Position numbers and translations under genes: made by a program. Positions 34,334 to 44,379 of a stretch of 64,000 nt of DNA are shown in pieces (position 1 is the first letter of the stretch; every line of letters begins with the position of its first letter). Origin of the DNA: Siphonodentalium dalli (taxonomy: Eukaryota; Mollusca; Scaphopoda; Gadilida; Siphonodentaliidae); the NCBI GenBank assembly GCA_032622095.1, contig CP136064.1:252590484-252654483 (forward strand), read 5' to 3'. Below the pieces are notes generated by a model, which worked only from the letters and a program-made list of their open reading frames with translations, was not told the DNA's origin and did no database searches.

Positions 34334-35280
34334 AAGCCAAACAACGCCAAAACGACAACTTTAGGAAAAATAATGGTACTTTTTTTTGTAACAGCATCAG
34401 TTTGCCCTACCAGCACCATACCAATTCATCAGGATCACCAACATCATAGCAGACTAGCAGGACCACTTGACCAGGGGTGATATATCTATTTGTAAATACT
34501 TTACTGATATTTGGGGGGGGGGGGGCTACATAATACATAATATTATTGGATTAAAATTAAAGGGAGACTATCTAAATTCAGCCATTTATTGAGCCATTTC
34601 CTACTACACACAGAGAAACACGTATAACGACCTGAAAATTGTAATGAAAATGAGTGAAAGGCTTAAAGGTACTCAATACAATTAAACATCCCAAAAGTAC
34701 TATTTCTTTGGCTATGGTGGTAAAAAATATTGTATCCGAGTCGAGGAACCCACCCTTCAAAGCTCAGAGTGTTCAGATATAAATTTGTTATATTTTTTAG
34801 ATGTGGTACACTTTCACGTGCTCAAATGGACAAATTGCGGGTGTAAGATGGATAACTCGAAAATCAAGTGGTTACTATTAACAATAATAAACATTTGATT
34901 TTTGACACCCACAATTTGTCCTTTTCAGCACGTGGAAGTGGACCACATCTGAACAAAAATAAAAAATTTATATCTGAACACTCTGAGCTTTGAAGGGTGG
35001 GTTCCTCGACTAAAATCAAATATTTTTTACCCCCCGAAGCCAAAGAAATAGTAATTTAAGGGTGCGTAATCGTATTGAGTACCTTTAAGCCTTTTGCTCA
35101 TTTTCATTATAATTACCATGTTGTTTTACATCCTTCATGTTACATTTAGTGTTTTGTGCACTCATCCCATACTCAAATTTGTTTATTTGTTGCATATTTT
35201 CCATTGAATAGAGTGTGAGATGGCTTATATAATGGCTGGATGTAGACAGTCAGCTTTCAATATGTTGATGCTTTTTGACA
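34334..35280. repeat. Duplicated segment, copy 1
   Basis: Its first part (AAGCCAAACAACGCCAAAACGACAACTTTA to the TTAA MITE) recurs at 35938-36290, and its last part (GCCTTTTGCTCATTTTC to TGTAGACAGTCAGC) recurs at 38212-38395. The second copy has been split by later insertions. Confidence 0.8.
34667..35084. mobile_element. TTAA-flanked MITE (418 bp)
   Basis: AGGTACTCAATACAATTAAAC...ATCGTATTGAGTACCT with TTAA at 34663-34666 and 35085-35088. It sits at the centre of a palindrome (GAAAATGAGTGAAAGGC / GCCTTTTGCTCATTTTC). Confidence 0.88.
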
Positions 35281-35475
35281 TAATTGTTCTCTATTGTCAG
35301 CTGTATGGAAAGTCATAATTGAACATCTTGAAATATCCTTTATTTTGGTGTATAACACACAAATAAAGGCCTAAATGTGTAATTAATATTATTCTCTGAA
35401 CTTGTTATGAATTATTTTGGTAATTTGATGTGTATATTATATATCTACCCTACTCAAGTAGTCCTGCTAATGTGC

Positions 35476-35618
35476 TACAGTAATGCCCTAAATAACCACT
35501 GAGAGCTTTCCGGTGAATGGCAGCAAGCCATATTTGGCAACAAGCCATATTTCTGACTAAATCCCGAAAAAAAAACCATCATTCTGCTGTGGTTAAGGAG
35601 TCGATTACTTAGGGAAAT
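35476..35618. mobile_element. Rearranged third copy of the mariner-like palindrome
   Basis: Starts TA|CAGTAATGCCCTAA and ends ATTCTGCTGTGGTTAAGGAGTCGATTACTTAGGG; most of the left arm is deleted and GGCAACAAGCCATATTT is duplicated. Confidence 0.75.
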
Positions 35619-35937
35619 ACCATATGATGCTAGTGACTGCTGAATTGCTGTGCTGCTGTTTGGTCAAACTGATGCCTTTAAGAAAAAGTACCTTTATTTT
35701 TTTCTAAACTTTATGTTCGAGGTGTTCCAATAATCTGAACATAATTGTATCAAACATTCAAAATCATATATTTTACAAAATATTTCAATACTGGCTGTAT
35801 TAGTTGTGATTTGACTATTATAAGATGGCTATTCATGTTGTTTTGCAATCAATAGCACAACCCTTGTTGAGGTTTTTTTTTTTAAATTGTTCTTGAATTT
35901 TTCATAGACACTGGCATTTTTCTCAAATCGTTCTGTT

Positions 35938-36300
35938 TAGCCAAACCACGCCAAAACGACAACTTTAGCATCGGTTTGCCCTACCAGCACCATACCAATT
36001 CATCAGAATCACCAACATCATAGCAGACTAGCAGGACCACTTGACCAGGGGTGATATATCTATTTGTAAATACTTTACTGATATTTGGGGGGGCTACATA
36101 TAAATACATAATATTATTGGATTAAAATTAAAGGGAGACTATTTAAATTCAGCCACTTATTGAGCCATCTCCTAATACACACAGAGAAACACGTATAACG
36201 ACCTGAAAATTGTAATGAAAATGAGTGAAAGGCTTAAAGGTACTCAATACGATTAAACACCCCAAAAGTACTATTTCTTTGGCTTCGGGTGGGGGGGGGG
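35938..36300. repeat. Duplicated segment, copy 2 (5' part)
   Basis: Over 90% similar by eye to 34334-34720, including the G-run and the start of the TTAA MITE; breaks off in a poly-G tract near 36290. Confidence 0.8.
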
Positions 36301-36627
36301 GGGGTTGCACAAAAGTTTTATCATACAGGGCTGGGGTGGGTAGGTCCGAAGAGGCCCGAAAAAATGAATTTGTGCAAAAAAATTTCTATTCACATTTTTG
36401 CCCTTGTTTTAAGTTGTTTTCAAATATATTCATTAATAATTGTGTTCTAAGGCAGGTTGTGGCCTTTACAGACACTTAGGAACAGGGTAGATATAAGTTA
36501 TAACTTATAGGTAATACAGGGGAGATCTTCCAAAAACATACCTATACCGGGCGGGGTGCATCTCAGAGGCCTGAAAAAAACTGTTTGTGCAAATTTTTTT
36601 CAACCCACATTATGGACATTGTTTTAA

Positions 36628-37076
36628 AGGTACTCAATCCGATCAGAGGGTCCTATATTACTATTTCTTTGGCTTTGGGGGTAAAAAATAATTGATACGA
36701 GTCGAGGAACCTACCATTCAATGCTCAGGGTGATCAGATATCGATATATGAAGTTTCGTTATTTCTATTCTTTCTGTCCCAGATCACAGTCAAAATTGTG
36801 TTAATATTATTACCACTTGATTTTAGAGTTATCCATCCTTGTCTGTTTGATTAGTGTTTTGGTGTACACATCTCGAGCAGATTATGAAATTAAAGGCAAT
36901 TATTAGTACTCATCTTGAGAAAATAACAAATTTCAAAAATCAATATCTAATAACTCTTGAGCTTTGTTTGATGGGTTCCTCGACTCGAATCAAATATTTT
37001 TTACCCCCAAAGCCAAAGATATAGTAATATAGGACCCTCTGATCGGATTGTTGTTGTTGGAATCTGTTGAGATGGG
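36628..37076. mobile_element. TTAA-type MITE, right end truncated
   Basis: Starts after TTAA with AGGTACTCAATCCGATCAGAGGG; the right part stops at GAGATGGG against the next element, whose insertion or an associated deletion removed the end. Confidence 0.75.
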
Positions 37077-37682
37077 GCACAGTTACTGGACATAAAGTCC
37101 CAAAAATAAGGTTTTAATCGAGTTTAGAAATCGGTATCCTTATATAACGAAGTCAAGTAATCACTGGTAATGCATGAATTAATTTTTGAAAATTCACCCC
37201 CGAGAAACATGTCTCAAATAAAAGCACTAAACGCAAAATACCGGCCATAAAGTCGCTTGTTTCCTATAAATAACATACTCACCTACAACTATGCAGCGAT
37301 AAAATCATTCCGGACGCCAAATTAACGGAGTTTTAAACATTTTTCGCCGTGATCGTCCAGTGGCTCGACACCATCATTGAATTCAAAACCGAAACCAATC
37401 GAATGCAGAAATAAACTGGCGAATAAAAAATGCCAACCCACTAAAACGGAACAATTGAGAGATCGCAATTTTTCGTTTTGGACGTCGGAAGGAAAAGTTA
37501 ATCTGCCTATATCTTTATCGGAGGCCGGTCAGTTTGTGAATTATTACAACGAATTATTCAAAAGTTGTAGTTAATTGGTTTTAATAGGTGTTGGCTATAG
37601 AATTAGATGAGATTATGCATGGTCATCGTCAAATAACTCGATTAAAACCTTATTTTTGGGACTTTATGTCCAGTAACTGTGC
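37077..37682. mobile_element. 606-bp element with ~47-bp inverted repeats
   Basis: GCACAGTTACTGGACATAAA (37077 on) is inverted at the right end, and pairing runs to TTTTAATCGAGTT. The interior has a 65-codon open frame (37377-37574) without recognised motifs. Superfamily not identified; no target duplication found. Confidence 0.8.
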
Positions 37683-37714
37683 ACAATGTAACGTTTCACG
37701 ACCCCCCCCCCCCT

Positions 37715-38117
37715 CGCTTCGGGGGTGAAAATATTGGATTTGGGTCGAGGAACCCACCCTTCAAAGCTCGGAGTGATCAGTTATTGATTTTTGAAGTTTG
37801 TTATTTTTTTTAGATGTGGCCCACTTCCACGGGCTCAAATGGACAAATTGCGGGTGTAAGATGGATAACTCGAAAATCAAGTGGTTACTATTAACAATAA
37901 TAACCATTATTTTTTAGTTATCCACCTTACACCCGCAATTTGTTCATTTGAGCACGTGGAAGTGGACCACATCTAAAAAATATAACAAACATCAAAAATC
38001 AATAACTGATCACTCTGAGCTTTGAATGGTGGGTTCCTCGACTCGAATACAATATTTTTGACCCCCGAAGCCAAAGAAATAGTAATTTAGGGGTGTTTAA
38101 TCGTATTGAGTACCTTT
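37715..38117. mobile_element. TTAA-type MITE, left end truncated
   Basis: Interior and right end of the AGGTACTCAATCC family (GGTCGAGGAACCCACC...CGTATTGAGTACCTTTA), next to a second right-end fragment at 38135-38212. A poly-C tract at 37689 replaces the left end. Confidence 0.75.
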
Positions 38118-38211
38118 ATGGCTTTCAGTTCCTCGACTCGAATCAAATATTGTTTACCCCCGAAGCCAAAGAATAGTAATTTAAGGGTGCGTAATCGGAT
38201 TAAGTTCCTTT

Positions 38212-38395
38212 AAGCCTTTTACTCATTTTCATTATAATTACCATGTTGTTTTACATCCTTCATGTTACATTTAGTGTTTTGTGCAATCATCCCAGACTCA
38301 AATTTGTTTATTTGTTGCATATTTTCCGTTGAATAGAGTGCGAAATGGCCTATATAATGGCTGGATGTAGACAGTCACCTTTCATTATGTTGATA
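38212..38395. repeat. Duplicated segment, copy 2 (3' part)
   Basis: Matches 35086-35275 closely, including ATTACCATGTTGTTTTACAT and GGCTGGATGTAGACAGTCA. Confidence 0.8.
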
Positions 38396-38702
38396 TGAAA
38401 TGAAATCTAACAATAAATTATGAAATATGTATGTAGTCGTGTTTTCAATGGTTGACCCATGTTTTATTTTGCCCTCATGCAACACTATATTAGTATATAC
38501 TTGCTATTTTTATGTAAATAGCCCACATGAACAGTCATGTTTCTGACGGCGACCCATCAGGACTGGAAGGATTGGGGTATATACAAAATATTGGCACAGA
38601 ATAGTGTACATTTCATGAGTTCCAGATACTGCAGCTATCCGAATGTCTGAAGTGAAGGTGTAGAGAGTACGTTAGTCATATTGATTCATGGTCCTGATTT
38701 TT

Positions 38703-39048
38703 ATACACCATTATGTGTATAATTTAACACAATAATGTGTATAATTTAACACAAAAATGTGTGAAATTGTGCACATTTTTGTGTAAATAGTATGTGTAAA
38801 AACATACACTGTAATGTGTAAGAAAGTACACAAAATGTGTAAGGGGTATGTGTATATTTTATACACATCATTGTGTATAAATGTGTAGAAATTTACCCAT
38901 TTATTGTGTAAAAATTCTTACACAATTTGTGTACTTCGATGAAACTACACATTTACTACACAAATATGTTTAAGATCAAAAATGAATAATGATTGTGTAG
39001 CAGGGCTACACATTTTGTGTAGAAAAACTACACATTAGTAATAAGAGT
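38703..39048. repeat. Right subterminal ACACA/TGTGT motif array
   Basis: More than twenty TGTGTA/TACACA motifs in both orientations over ~345 bp, e.g. TGCACATTTTTGTGTAAA, TACACAAAATGTGTAAG, CTACACATTTTGTGTAG. Twice as long as, and denser than, the left array. Confidence 0.88.
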
Positions 39049-39049
39049 G
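39028..39049 (-). repeat. Right terminal inverted repeat
   Basis: Reverse complement starts CACTCTTATTACTAATGTGT; 20 of 22 positions match the left end. Confidence 0.93.
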
Positions 39050-39051
39050 CA
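39050..39051. other. Right copy of 2-bp target-site duplication (CA)
   Basis: Followed by TAACCCAGAGG, the continuation of the split tRNA. Confidence 0.85.
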
Positions 39052-39089
39052 TAACCCAGAGGTCCGAGGATCGAAACCTCGCTCTGCTA
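39050..39089 (+). pseudogene. 3' half of initiator tRNA-Met, split by insertion
   Basis: 40 nt identical to positions 33-72 of the intact copies, starting at the duplicated CA; keeps the B-box region but no A box. Confidence 0.97.
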
Positions 39090-39377
39090 ATATTTTCGTC
39101 AAGGGGAGAGGAAGGAAGAATTATCACTTTGTTTGAAAGTAAATACAGTAAGAATGTGCGTGTGTGTTTTAATGTTTATATTAAAATATGGTTTTATTTA
39201 TTATTGCTAGCAAATTAAAAAAAACGCTTCTTAAATGAATCGTGCACATGCATTTCAAGGGAGACTCGAAATGCATGACTTGTCCAGTCTATCGTTATAA
39301 AGTTCAAAGTCGCGTTGACTTCTCGACAACAAATGTGCTAGCTGCTCAAGAAGCTAAATTTGCGTTCATATCTCGCC

Positions 39378-39448
39378 GCATCGGTGGTTCAGTGGTAGAA
39401 TGCTCGCCTGCCACGCGGGCGACCCGGGTTCGATTCCCGGCCGATGCA
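39378..39448 (+). tRNA. tRNA-Gly(GCC)
   Basis: Consensus copy; first intact tRNA after the giant element. Confidence 0.97.
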
Positions 39449-39610
39449 AAATAAGTTTTTTTCACTGATTTTGTTTGTGGATATCCACCTCATTTTGGAC
39501 TATGCAGTTTAATTGGGAACTTGAGAAAAACAAATTTCATTGGCACATAAATTTGTTTAAAGAAAACGGACGGACTTGCGATTCGCATTTCATCGAGCAA
39601 AATTACTGTT

Positions 39611-39693
39611 GTCAGAAGTGGGATTCGAACCCACGCCGGGAAGACCCGACTGCGACCTGAACGCAGCGCCTTAGACCACTCGGCCATCCTGAC
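39611..39693 (-). tRNA. tRNA-Leu(CAG)
   Basis: Consensus copy. Confidence 0.97.
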
Positions 39694-39962
39694 TACAGAA
39701 AGACTGCAACAGTATCCTGCTCAAAGTGAGACAATGGTATTGTGGATATATTTTAGTTCCCTTCTGGCTGTCGTTGCATTCTTAACGCACACATCCGATT
39801 GCTGATTTTTTGGTGGGTATATGATAAATGTACGTGATTCTATATAGTTATATTATGGCTATTAAGTTTTCATAAACAGGCCTTCTTGGACATAAAACAT
39901 AATTTTATATTTTGTTTTCAAATCAGCGAAAATGCGTTATGAAGAGCACTGTTTTCATTACT

Positions 39963-40043
39963 GTCCCAGTAGCTCAGCGAGTCAGCGGATAGAGCGCTGG
40001 ACTTCTAATCCAGAGGCCGTGGGTTCGATCCCCACCTGGGATG
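39963..40043 (+). tRNA. tRNA-Arg(TCT) with 8-nt D-loop insertion
   Basis: Insertion form, 81 nt. Confidence 0.85.
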
Positions 40044-40167
40044 CACAGATATTTTTAAATCTTGGAATCAAAATTCGGTCGTCGTGCCTTGCTGACCTGC
40101 AAAGCGATTGTTGACAAACTGTTGAATAACGAATATAATGTCTTATAAAATGGTGTATTTATCGTAA

Positions 40168-40238
40168 GCGCCGCTGGTGTAGTGGTATCATGCAAGATTC
40201 CCATTCTTGCGACCCGGGTTCGATTCCCGGGCGGCGCA
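40168..40238 (+). tRNA. tRNA-Gly(CCC)
   Basis: Consensus copy. Confidence 0.96.
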
Positions 40239-40348
40239 TATCTACTTTTTCAGTTAAATATGACAGGCCATAATTTAGCTGACATTTCTAATGGATTCAA
40301 TTTTTAACAGAGGAATGTCATTTTAGAAAACCACCATTATTACCATGG

Positions 40349-40420
40349 AGCAGAGTGGCGCAGTGGTAGCGTGCTGGGCCCATAACCCAGAGGTCCGAGG
40401 ATCGAAACCTCGCTCTGCTA
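40349..40420 (+). tRNA. Initiator tRNA-Met(CAT)
   Basis: Consensus copy. Confidence 0.97.
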
Positions 40421-40708
40421 ATATTTTCGTCAAGGGGAGAGGAAGGAAGAATTATCACTTTGTTTGAAAGTAAATACAGTAAGAATGTGCGTGTGTGTTT
40501 TAATGTTTATATTAAAATATGGTTTTATTTATTATTGCTAGCAAATTAAAAAAAACGCTTCTTAAATGAATCGTGCACATGCATTTCAAGGGAGACTCGA
40601 AATGCATGACTTGTCCAGTCTATCGTTATAAAGTTCAAAGTCGCGTTGACTTCTCGACAACAAATGTGCTAGCTGCTCAAGAAGCTAAATTTGCGTTCAT
40701 ATCTCGCC

Positions 40709-40779
40709 GCATCGGTGGTTCAGTGGTAGAATGCTCGCCTGCCACGCGGGCGACCCGGGTTCGATTCCCGGCCGATGCA
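40709..40779 (+). tRNA. tRNA-Gly(GCC)
   Basis: Consensus copy. Confidence 0.97.
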
Positions 40780-40941
40780 AAATAAGTTTTTTTCACTGAT
40801 TTTGTTTGTGGATATCCACCTCATTTTGGACTATGCAGTTTAATTGGGAACTTGAGAAAAACAAATTTCATTGGCACATAAATTTGTTTAAAGAAAACGG
40901 ACGGACTTGCGATTCGCATTTCATCGAGCAAAATTACTGTT

Positions 40942-41024
40942 GTCAGAAGTGGGATTCGAACCCACGCCGGGAAGACCCGACTGCGACCTGAACGCAGCGC
41001 CTTAGACCACTCGGCCATCCTGAC
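40942..41024 (-). tRNA. tRNA-Leu(CAG)
   Basis: Consensus copy. Confidence 0.97.
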
Positions 41025-41293
41025 TACAGAAAGACTGCAACAGTATCCTGCTCAAAGTGAGACAATGGTATTGTGGATATATTTTAGTTCCCTTCTGGCT
41101 GTCGTTGCATTCTTAACGCACACATCCGATTGCTGATTTTTTGGTGGGTATATGATAAATGTACGTGATTCTATATAGTTATATTATGGCTATTAAGTTT
41201 TCATAAACAGGCCTTCTTGGACATAAAACATAATTTTATATTTTGTTTTCAAATCAGCGAAAATGCGTTATGAAGAGCACTGTTTTCATTACT

Positions 41294-41366
41294 GTCCCAG
41301 TAGCTCAGCGGATAGAGCGCTGGACTTCTAATCCAGAGGCCGTGGGTTCGATCCACACCTGGGATG
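41294..41366 (+). tRNA. tRNA-Arg(TCT), normal D loop, T-stem mismatch
   Basis: 73-nt form without the insertion (AGCTCAGCGGATAG). C-to-A in the T arm (GATCCACACC) breaks one T-stem pair. Confidence 0.9.
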
Positions 41367-41490
41367 CACAGATATTTTTAAATCTTGGAATCAAAATTCG
41401 GTCGTCGTGCCTTGCTGACCTGCAAAGCGATTGTTGACAAACTGTTGAATAACGAATATAATGTCTTATAAAATGGTGTATTTATCGTAA

Positions 41491-41561
41491 GCGCCGCTGG
41501 TGTAGTGGTATCATGCAAGATTCCCATTCTTGCGACCCGGGTTCGATTCCCGGGCGGCGCA
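41491..41561 (+). tRNA. tRNA-Gly(CCC), terminator deleted downstream
   Basis: Gene intact; a 32-bp deletion right after it removes the CTTTTTC terminator. Confidence 0.93.
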
Positions 41562-41639
41562 TAATTTAGCTGACATTTCTAATGGATTCAATTTTTAACA
41601 GAGGAATGTCATTTTAGAAAACCACCATTATTACCATGG

Positions 41640-41711
41640 AGCAGAGTGGCGCAGTGGTAGCGTGTTGGGCCCATAACCCAGAGGTCCGAGGATCGAAACC
41701 TCGCTCTGCTA
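41640..41711 (+). tRNA. Initiator tRNA-Met(CAT)
   Basis: One C-to-T change makes a T-G wobble at the first anticodon-stem pair; otherwise consensus. Confidence 0.95.
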
Positions 41712-41999
41712 ATATTTTCGTCAAGGGGAGAGGAAGGAAGAATTATCACTTTGTTTGAAAGTAAATACAGTAAGAATGTGCGTGTGTGTTTTAATGTTTA
41801 TATTAAAATATGGTTTTATTTATTATTGCTAGCAAATTAAAAAAAACGCTTCTTAAATGAATCGTGCACATGCATTTCAAGGGAGACTCGAAATGCATGA
41901 CTTGTCCAGTCTATCGTTATAAAGTTCAAAGTCGCGTTGACTTCTCGACAACAAATGTGCTAGCTGCTCAAGAAGCTAAATTTGCGTTCATATCTCGCC

Positions 42000-42070
42000 G
42001 CATCGGTGGTTCAGTGGTAGAATGCTCGCCTGCCACGCGGGCGACCCGGGTTCGATTCCCGGCCGATGCA
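42000..42070 (+). tRNA. tRNA-Gly(GCC)
   Basis: Consensus copy. Confidence 0.97.
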
Positions 42071-42232
42071 AAATAAGTTTTTTTCACTGATTTTGTTTGT
42101 GGATATCCACCTCATTTTGGACTATGCAGTTTAATTGGGAACTTGAGAAAAACAAATTTCATTGGCACATAAATTTGTTTAAAGAAAACGGACGGACTTG
42201 CGATTCGCATTTCATCGAGCAAAATTACTGTT

Positions 42233-42315
42233 GTCAGAAGTGGGATTCGAACCCACGCCGGGAAGACCCGACTGCGACCTGAACGCAGCGCCTTAGACCA
42301 CTCGGCCATCCTGAC
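42233..42315 (-). tRNA. tRNA-Leu(CAG)
   Basis: Consensus copy. Confidence 0.97.
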
Positions 42316-42584
42316 TACAGAAAGACTGCAACAGTATCCTGCTCAAAGTGAGACAATGGTATTGTGGATATATTTTAGTTCCCTTCTGGCTGTCGTTGCA
42401 TTCTTAACGCACACATCCGATTGCTGATTTTTTGGTGGGTATATGATAAATGTACGTGATTCTATATAGTTATATTATGGCTATTAAGTTTTCATAAACA
42501 GGCCTTCTTGGACATAAAACATAATTTTATATTTTGTTTTCAAATCAGCGAAAATGCGTTATGAAGAGCACTGTTTTCATTACT

Positions 42585-42665
42585 GTCCCAGTAGCTCAGC
42601 GAGTCAGCGGATAGAGCGCTGGACTTCTAATCCAGAGGCCGTGGGTTCGATCCCCACCTGGGATG
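42585..42665 (+). tRNA. tRNA-Arg(TCT) with 8-nt D-loop insertion
   Basis: Insertion form, 81 nt. Confidence 0.85.
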
Positions 42666-42789
42666 CACAGATATTTTTAAATCTTGGAATCAAAATTCGG
42701 TCGTCGTGCCTTGCTGACCTGCACAGCGATTGTTGACAAACTGTTGAATAACGAATATAATGTCTTATAAAATGGTGTATTTATCGTAA

Positions 42790-42860
42790 GCGCCGCTGGT
42801 GTAGTGGTATCATGCAAGATTCCCATTCTTGCGACCCGGGTTCGATTCCCGGGCGGCGCA
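42790..42860 (+). tRNA. tRNA-Gly(CCC)
   Basis: Consensus copy. Confidence 0.96.
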
Positions 42861-42970
42861 TATCTACTTTTTCAGTTAAATATGACAGGCCATAATTTAG
42901 CTGACATTTCTAATGGATTCAATTTTTAACAGAGGAATGTCATTTTAGAAAACCACCATTATTACCATGG

Positions 42971-43042
42971 AGCAGAGTGGCGCAGTGGTAGCGTGTTGGC
43001 CCCATAACCCAGAGGTCCGAGGATCGAAACCTCGCTCTGCTA
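42971..43042 (+). tRNA. Initiator tRNA-Met(CAT) with damaged anticodon stem
   Basis: TTGGC instead of CTGGG opposite CCCAG: a wobble at the first pair and a C-C mismatch next to the loop, which destroys the initiator-specific triple G-C stem. Possibly non-functional. Confidence 0.85.
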
Positions 43043-43336
43043 ATATTTTCGTCAAGGGGAGAGGAAGGAAGAATTATCACTTTGTTTGAAAGTAAATACA
43101 GTAAGAATGTGCGTGTGTGTTTTAATGTTTATATTAAAATATGGTTTTATTTATTATTGCTAGCAAATTAAAAAAAACGCTTCTTAAATGAATCGTGCAC
43201 ATGCATTTCAAGGGAGACTCGAAATGCATGACTTGTCCAGTCTATCGTTATAAAGTTCAAAGTCGCGTTGACTTCTCGACAACAAATGTGCTATATATAG
43301 CTGCTCAAGAAGCTAAATTTGCGTTCATATCTCGCC

Positions 43337-43407
43337 GCATCGGTGGTTCAGTGGTAGAATGCTCGCCTGCCACGCGGGCGACCCGGGTTCGATTCCCGGC
43401 CGATGCA
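43337..43407 (+). tRNA. tRNA-Gly(GCC)
   Basis: Gene consensus; 6-bp TATATA insertion in the spacer ~45 bp upstream. Confidence 0.97.
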
Positions 43408-43569
43408 AAATAAGTTTTTTTCACTGATTTTGTTTGTGGATATCCACCTCATTTTGGACTATGCAGTTTAATTGGGAACTTGAGAAAAACAAATTTCATT
43501 GGCACATAAATTTGTTTAAAGAAAACGGACGGACTTGCGATTCGCATTTCATCGAGCAAAATTACTGTT

Positions 43570-43652
43570 GTCAGAAGTGGGATTCGAACCCACGCCGGGA
43601 AGACCCGACTGCGACCTGAACGCAGCGCCTTAGACCACTCGGCCATCCTGAC
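43570..43652 (-). tRNA. tRNA-Leu(CAG)
   Basis: Consensus copy. Confidence 0.97.
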
Positions 43653-43921
43653 TACAGAAAGACTGCAACAGTATCCTGCTCAAAGTGAGACAATGGTATT
43701 GTGGATATATTTTAGTTCCCTTCTGGCTGTCGTTGCATTCTTAACGCACACATCCGATTGCTGATTTTTTGGTGGGTATATGATAAATGTACGTGATTCT
43801 ATATAGTTATATTATGGCTATTAAGTTTTCATAAACAGGCCTTCTTGGACATAAAACATAATTTTATATTTTGTTTTCAAATCAGCGAAAATGCGTTATG
43901 AAGAGCACTGTTTTCATTACT

Positions 43922-44002
43922 GTCCCAGTAGCTCAGCGAGTCAGCGGATAGAGCGCTGGACTTCTAATCCAGAGGCCGTGGGTTCGATCCCCACCTGGGA
44001 TG
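43922..44002 (+). tRNA. tRNA-Arg(TCT) with 8-nt D-loop insertion
   Basis: Insertion form, 81 nt. Confidence 0.85.
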
Positions 44003-44126
44003 CACAGATATTTTTAAATCTTGGAATCAAAATTCGGTCGTCGTGCCTTGCTGACCTGCAAAGCGATTGTTGACAAACTGTTGAATAACGAATATAATGT
44101 CTTATAAAATGGTGTATTTATCGTAA

Positions 44127-44197
44127 GCGCCGCTGGTGTAGTGGTATCATGCAAGATTCCCATTCTTGCGACCCGGGTTCGATTCCCGGGCGGCGCA
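44127..44197 (+). tRNA. tRNA-Gly(CCC)
   Basis: Consensus copy. Confidence 0.96.
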
Positions 44198-44307
44198 TAT
44201 CTACTTTTTCAGTTAAATATGACAGGCCATAATTTAGCTGACATTTCTAATGGATTCAATTTTTAACAGAGGAATGTCATTTTAGAAAACCACCATTATT
44301 ACCATGG

Positions 44308-44379
44308 AGCAGAGTGGCGCAGTGGTAGCGTGCTGGGCCCATAACCCAGAGGTCCGAGGATCGAAACCTCGCTCTGCTA
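44308..44379 (+). tRNA. Initiator tRNA-Met(CAT)
   Basis: Consensus copy. Confidence 0.97.

Larger units (their letters stand above)
3394..39049 (+). mobile_element. Giant 35.7-kb CACTA/CMC-like DNA transposon
   Basis: Bounded by 22-bp inverted repeats (3394-3415 and 39028-39049, 20 of 22 positions matching) that start CACTCTTAT, and flanked by a CA duplication within an otherwise intact tRNA gene. Both ends carry arrays of ACACA/TGTGT motifs. It contains one intact transposase gene and a spliced SAMD3-like gene on the same strand; the remaining ~75% is introns and nested MITEs. CAC-initial ends, 2-3 bp duplications and subterminal motif arrays are typical of CACTA (En/Spm) and related CMC elements. 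The assignment rests on those traits and the transposase motifs, not on a database match. Confidence 0.9.

Noticed and set aside
3394-39049. Retroviral or LTR origin of the large insertion
   Set aside because: Ends are short inverted repeats rather than long direct repeats, and no reverse transcriptase or integrase frame is present.
3394-39049. Assembly chimera rather than a real insertion
   Set aside because: The exact 22-bp inverted ends, subterminal arrays and 2-bp duplication at a split gene are what transposition produces and would not arise from misjoining.
3394-39049. Classification as a Dada or KDZ transposon
   Set aside because: Dada makes 6-7 bp and KDZ about 8 bp duplications; here it is 2 bp. 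KDZ affinity of the transposase core cannot be fully excluded without a profile search.
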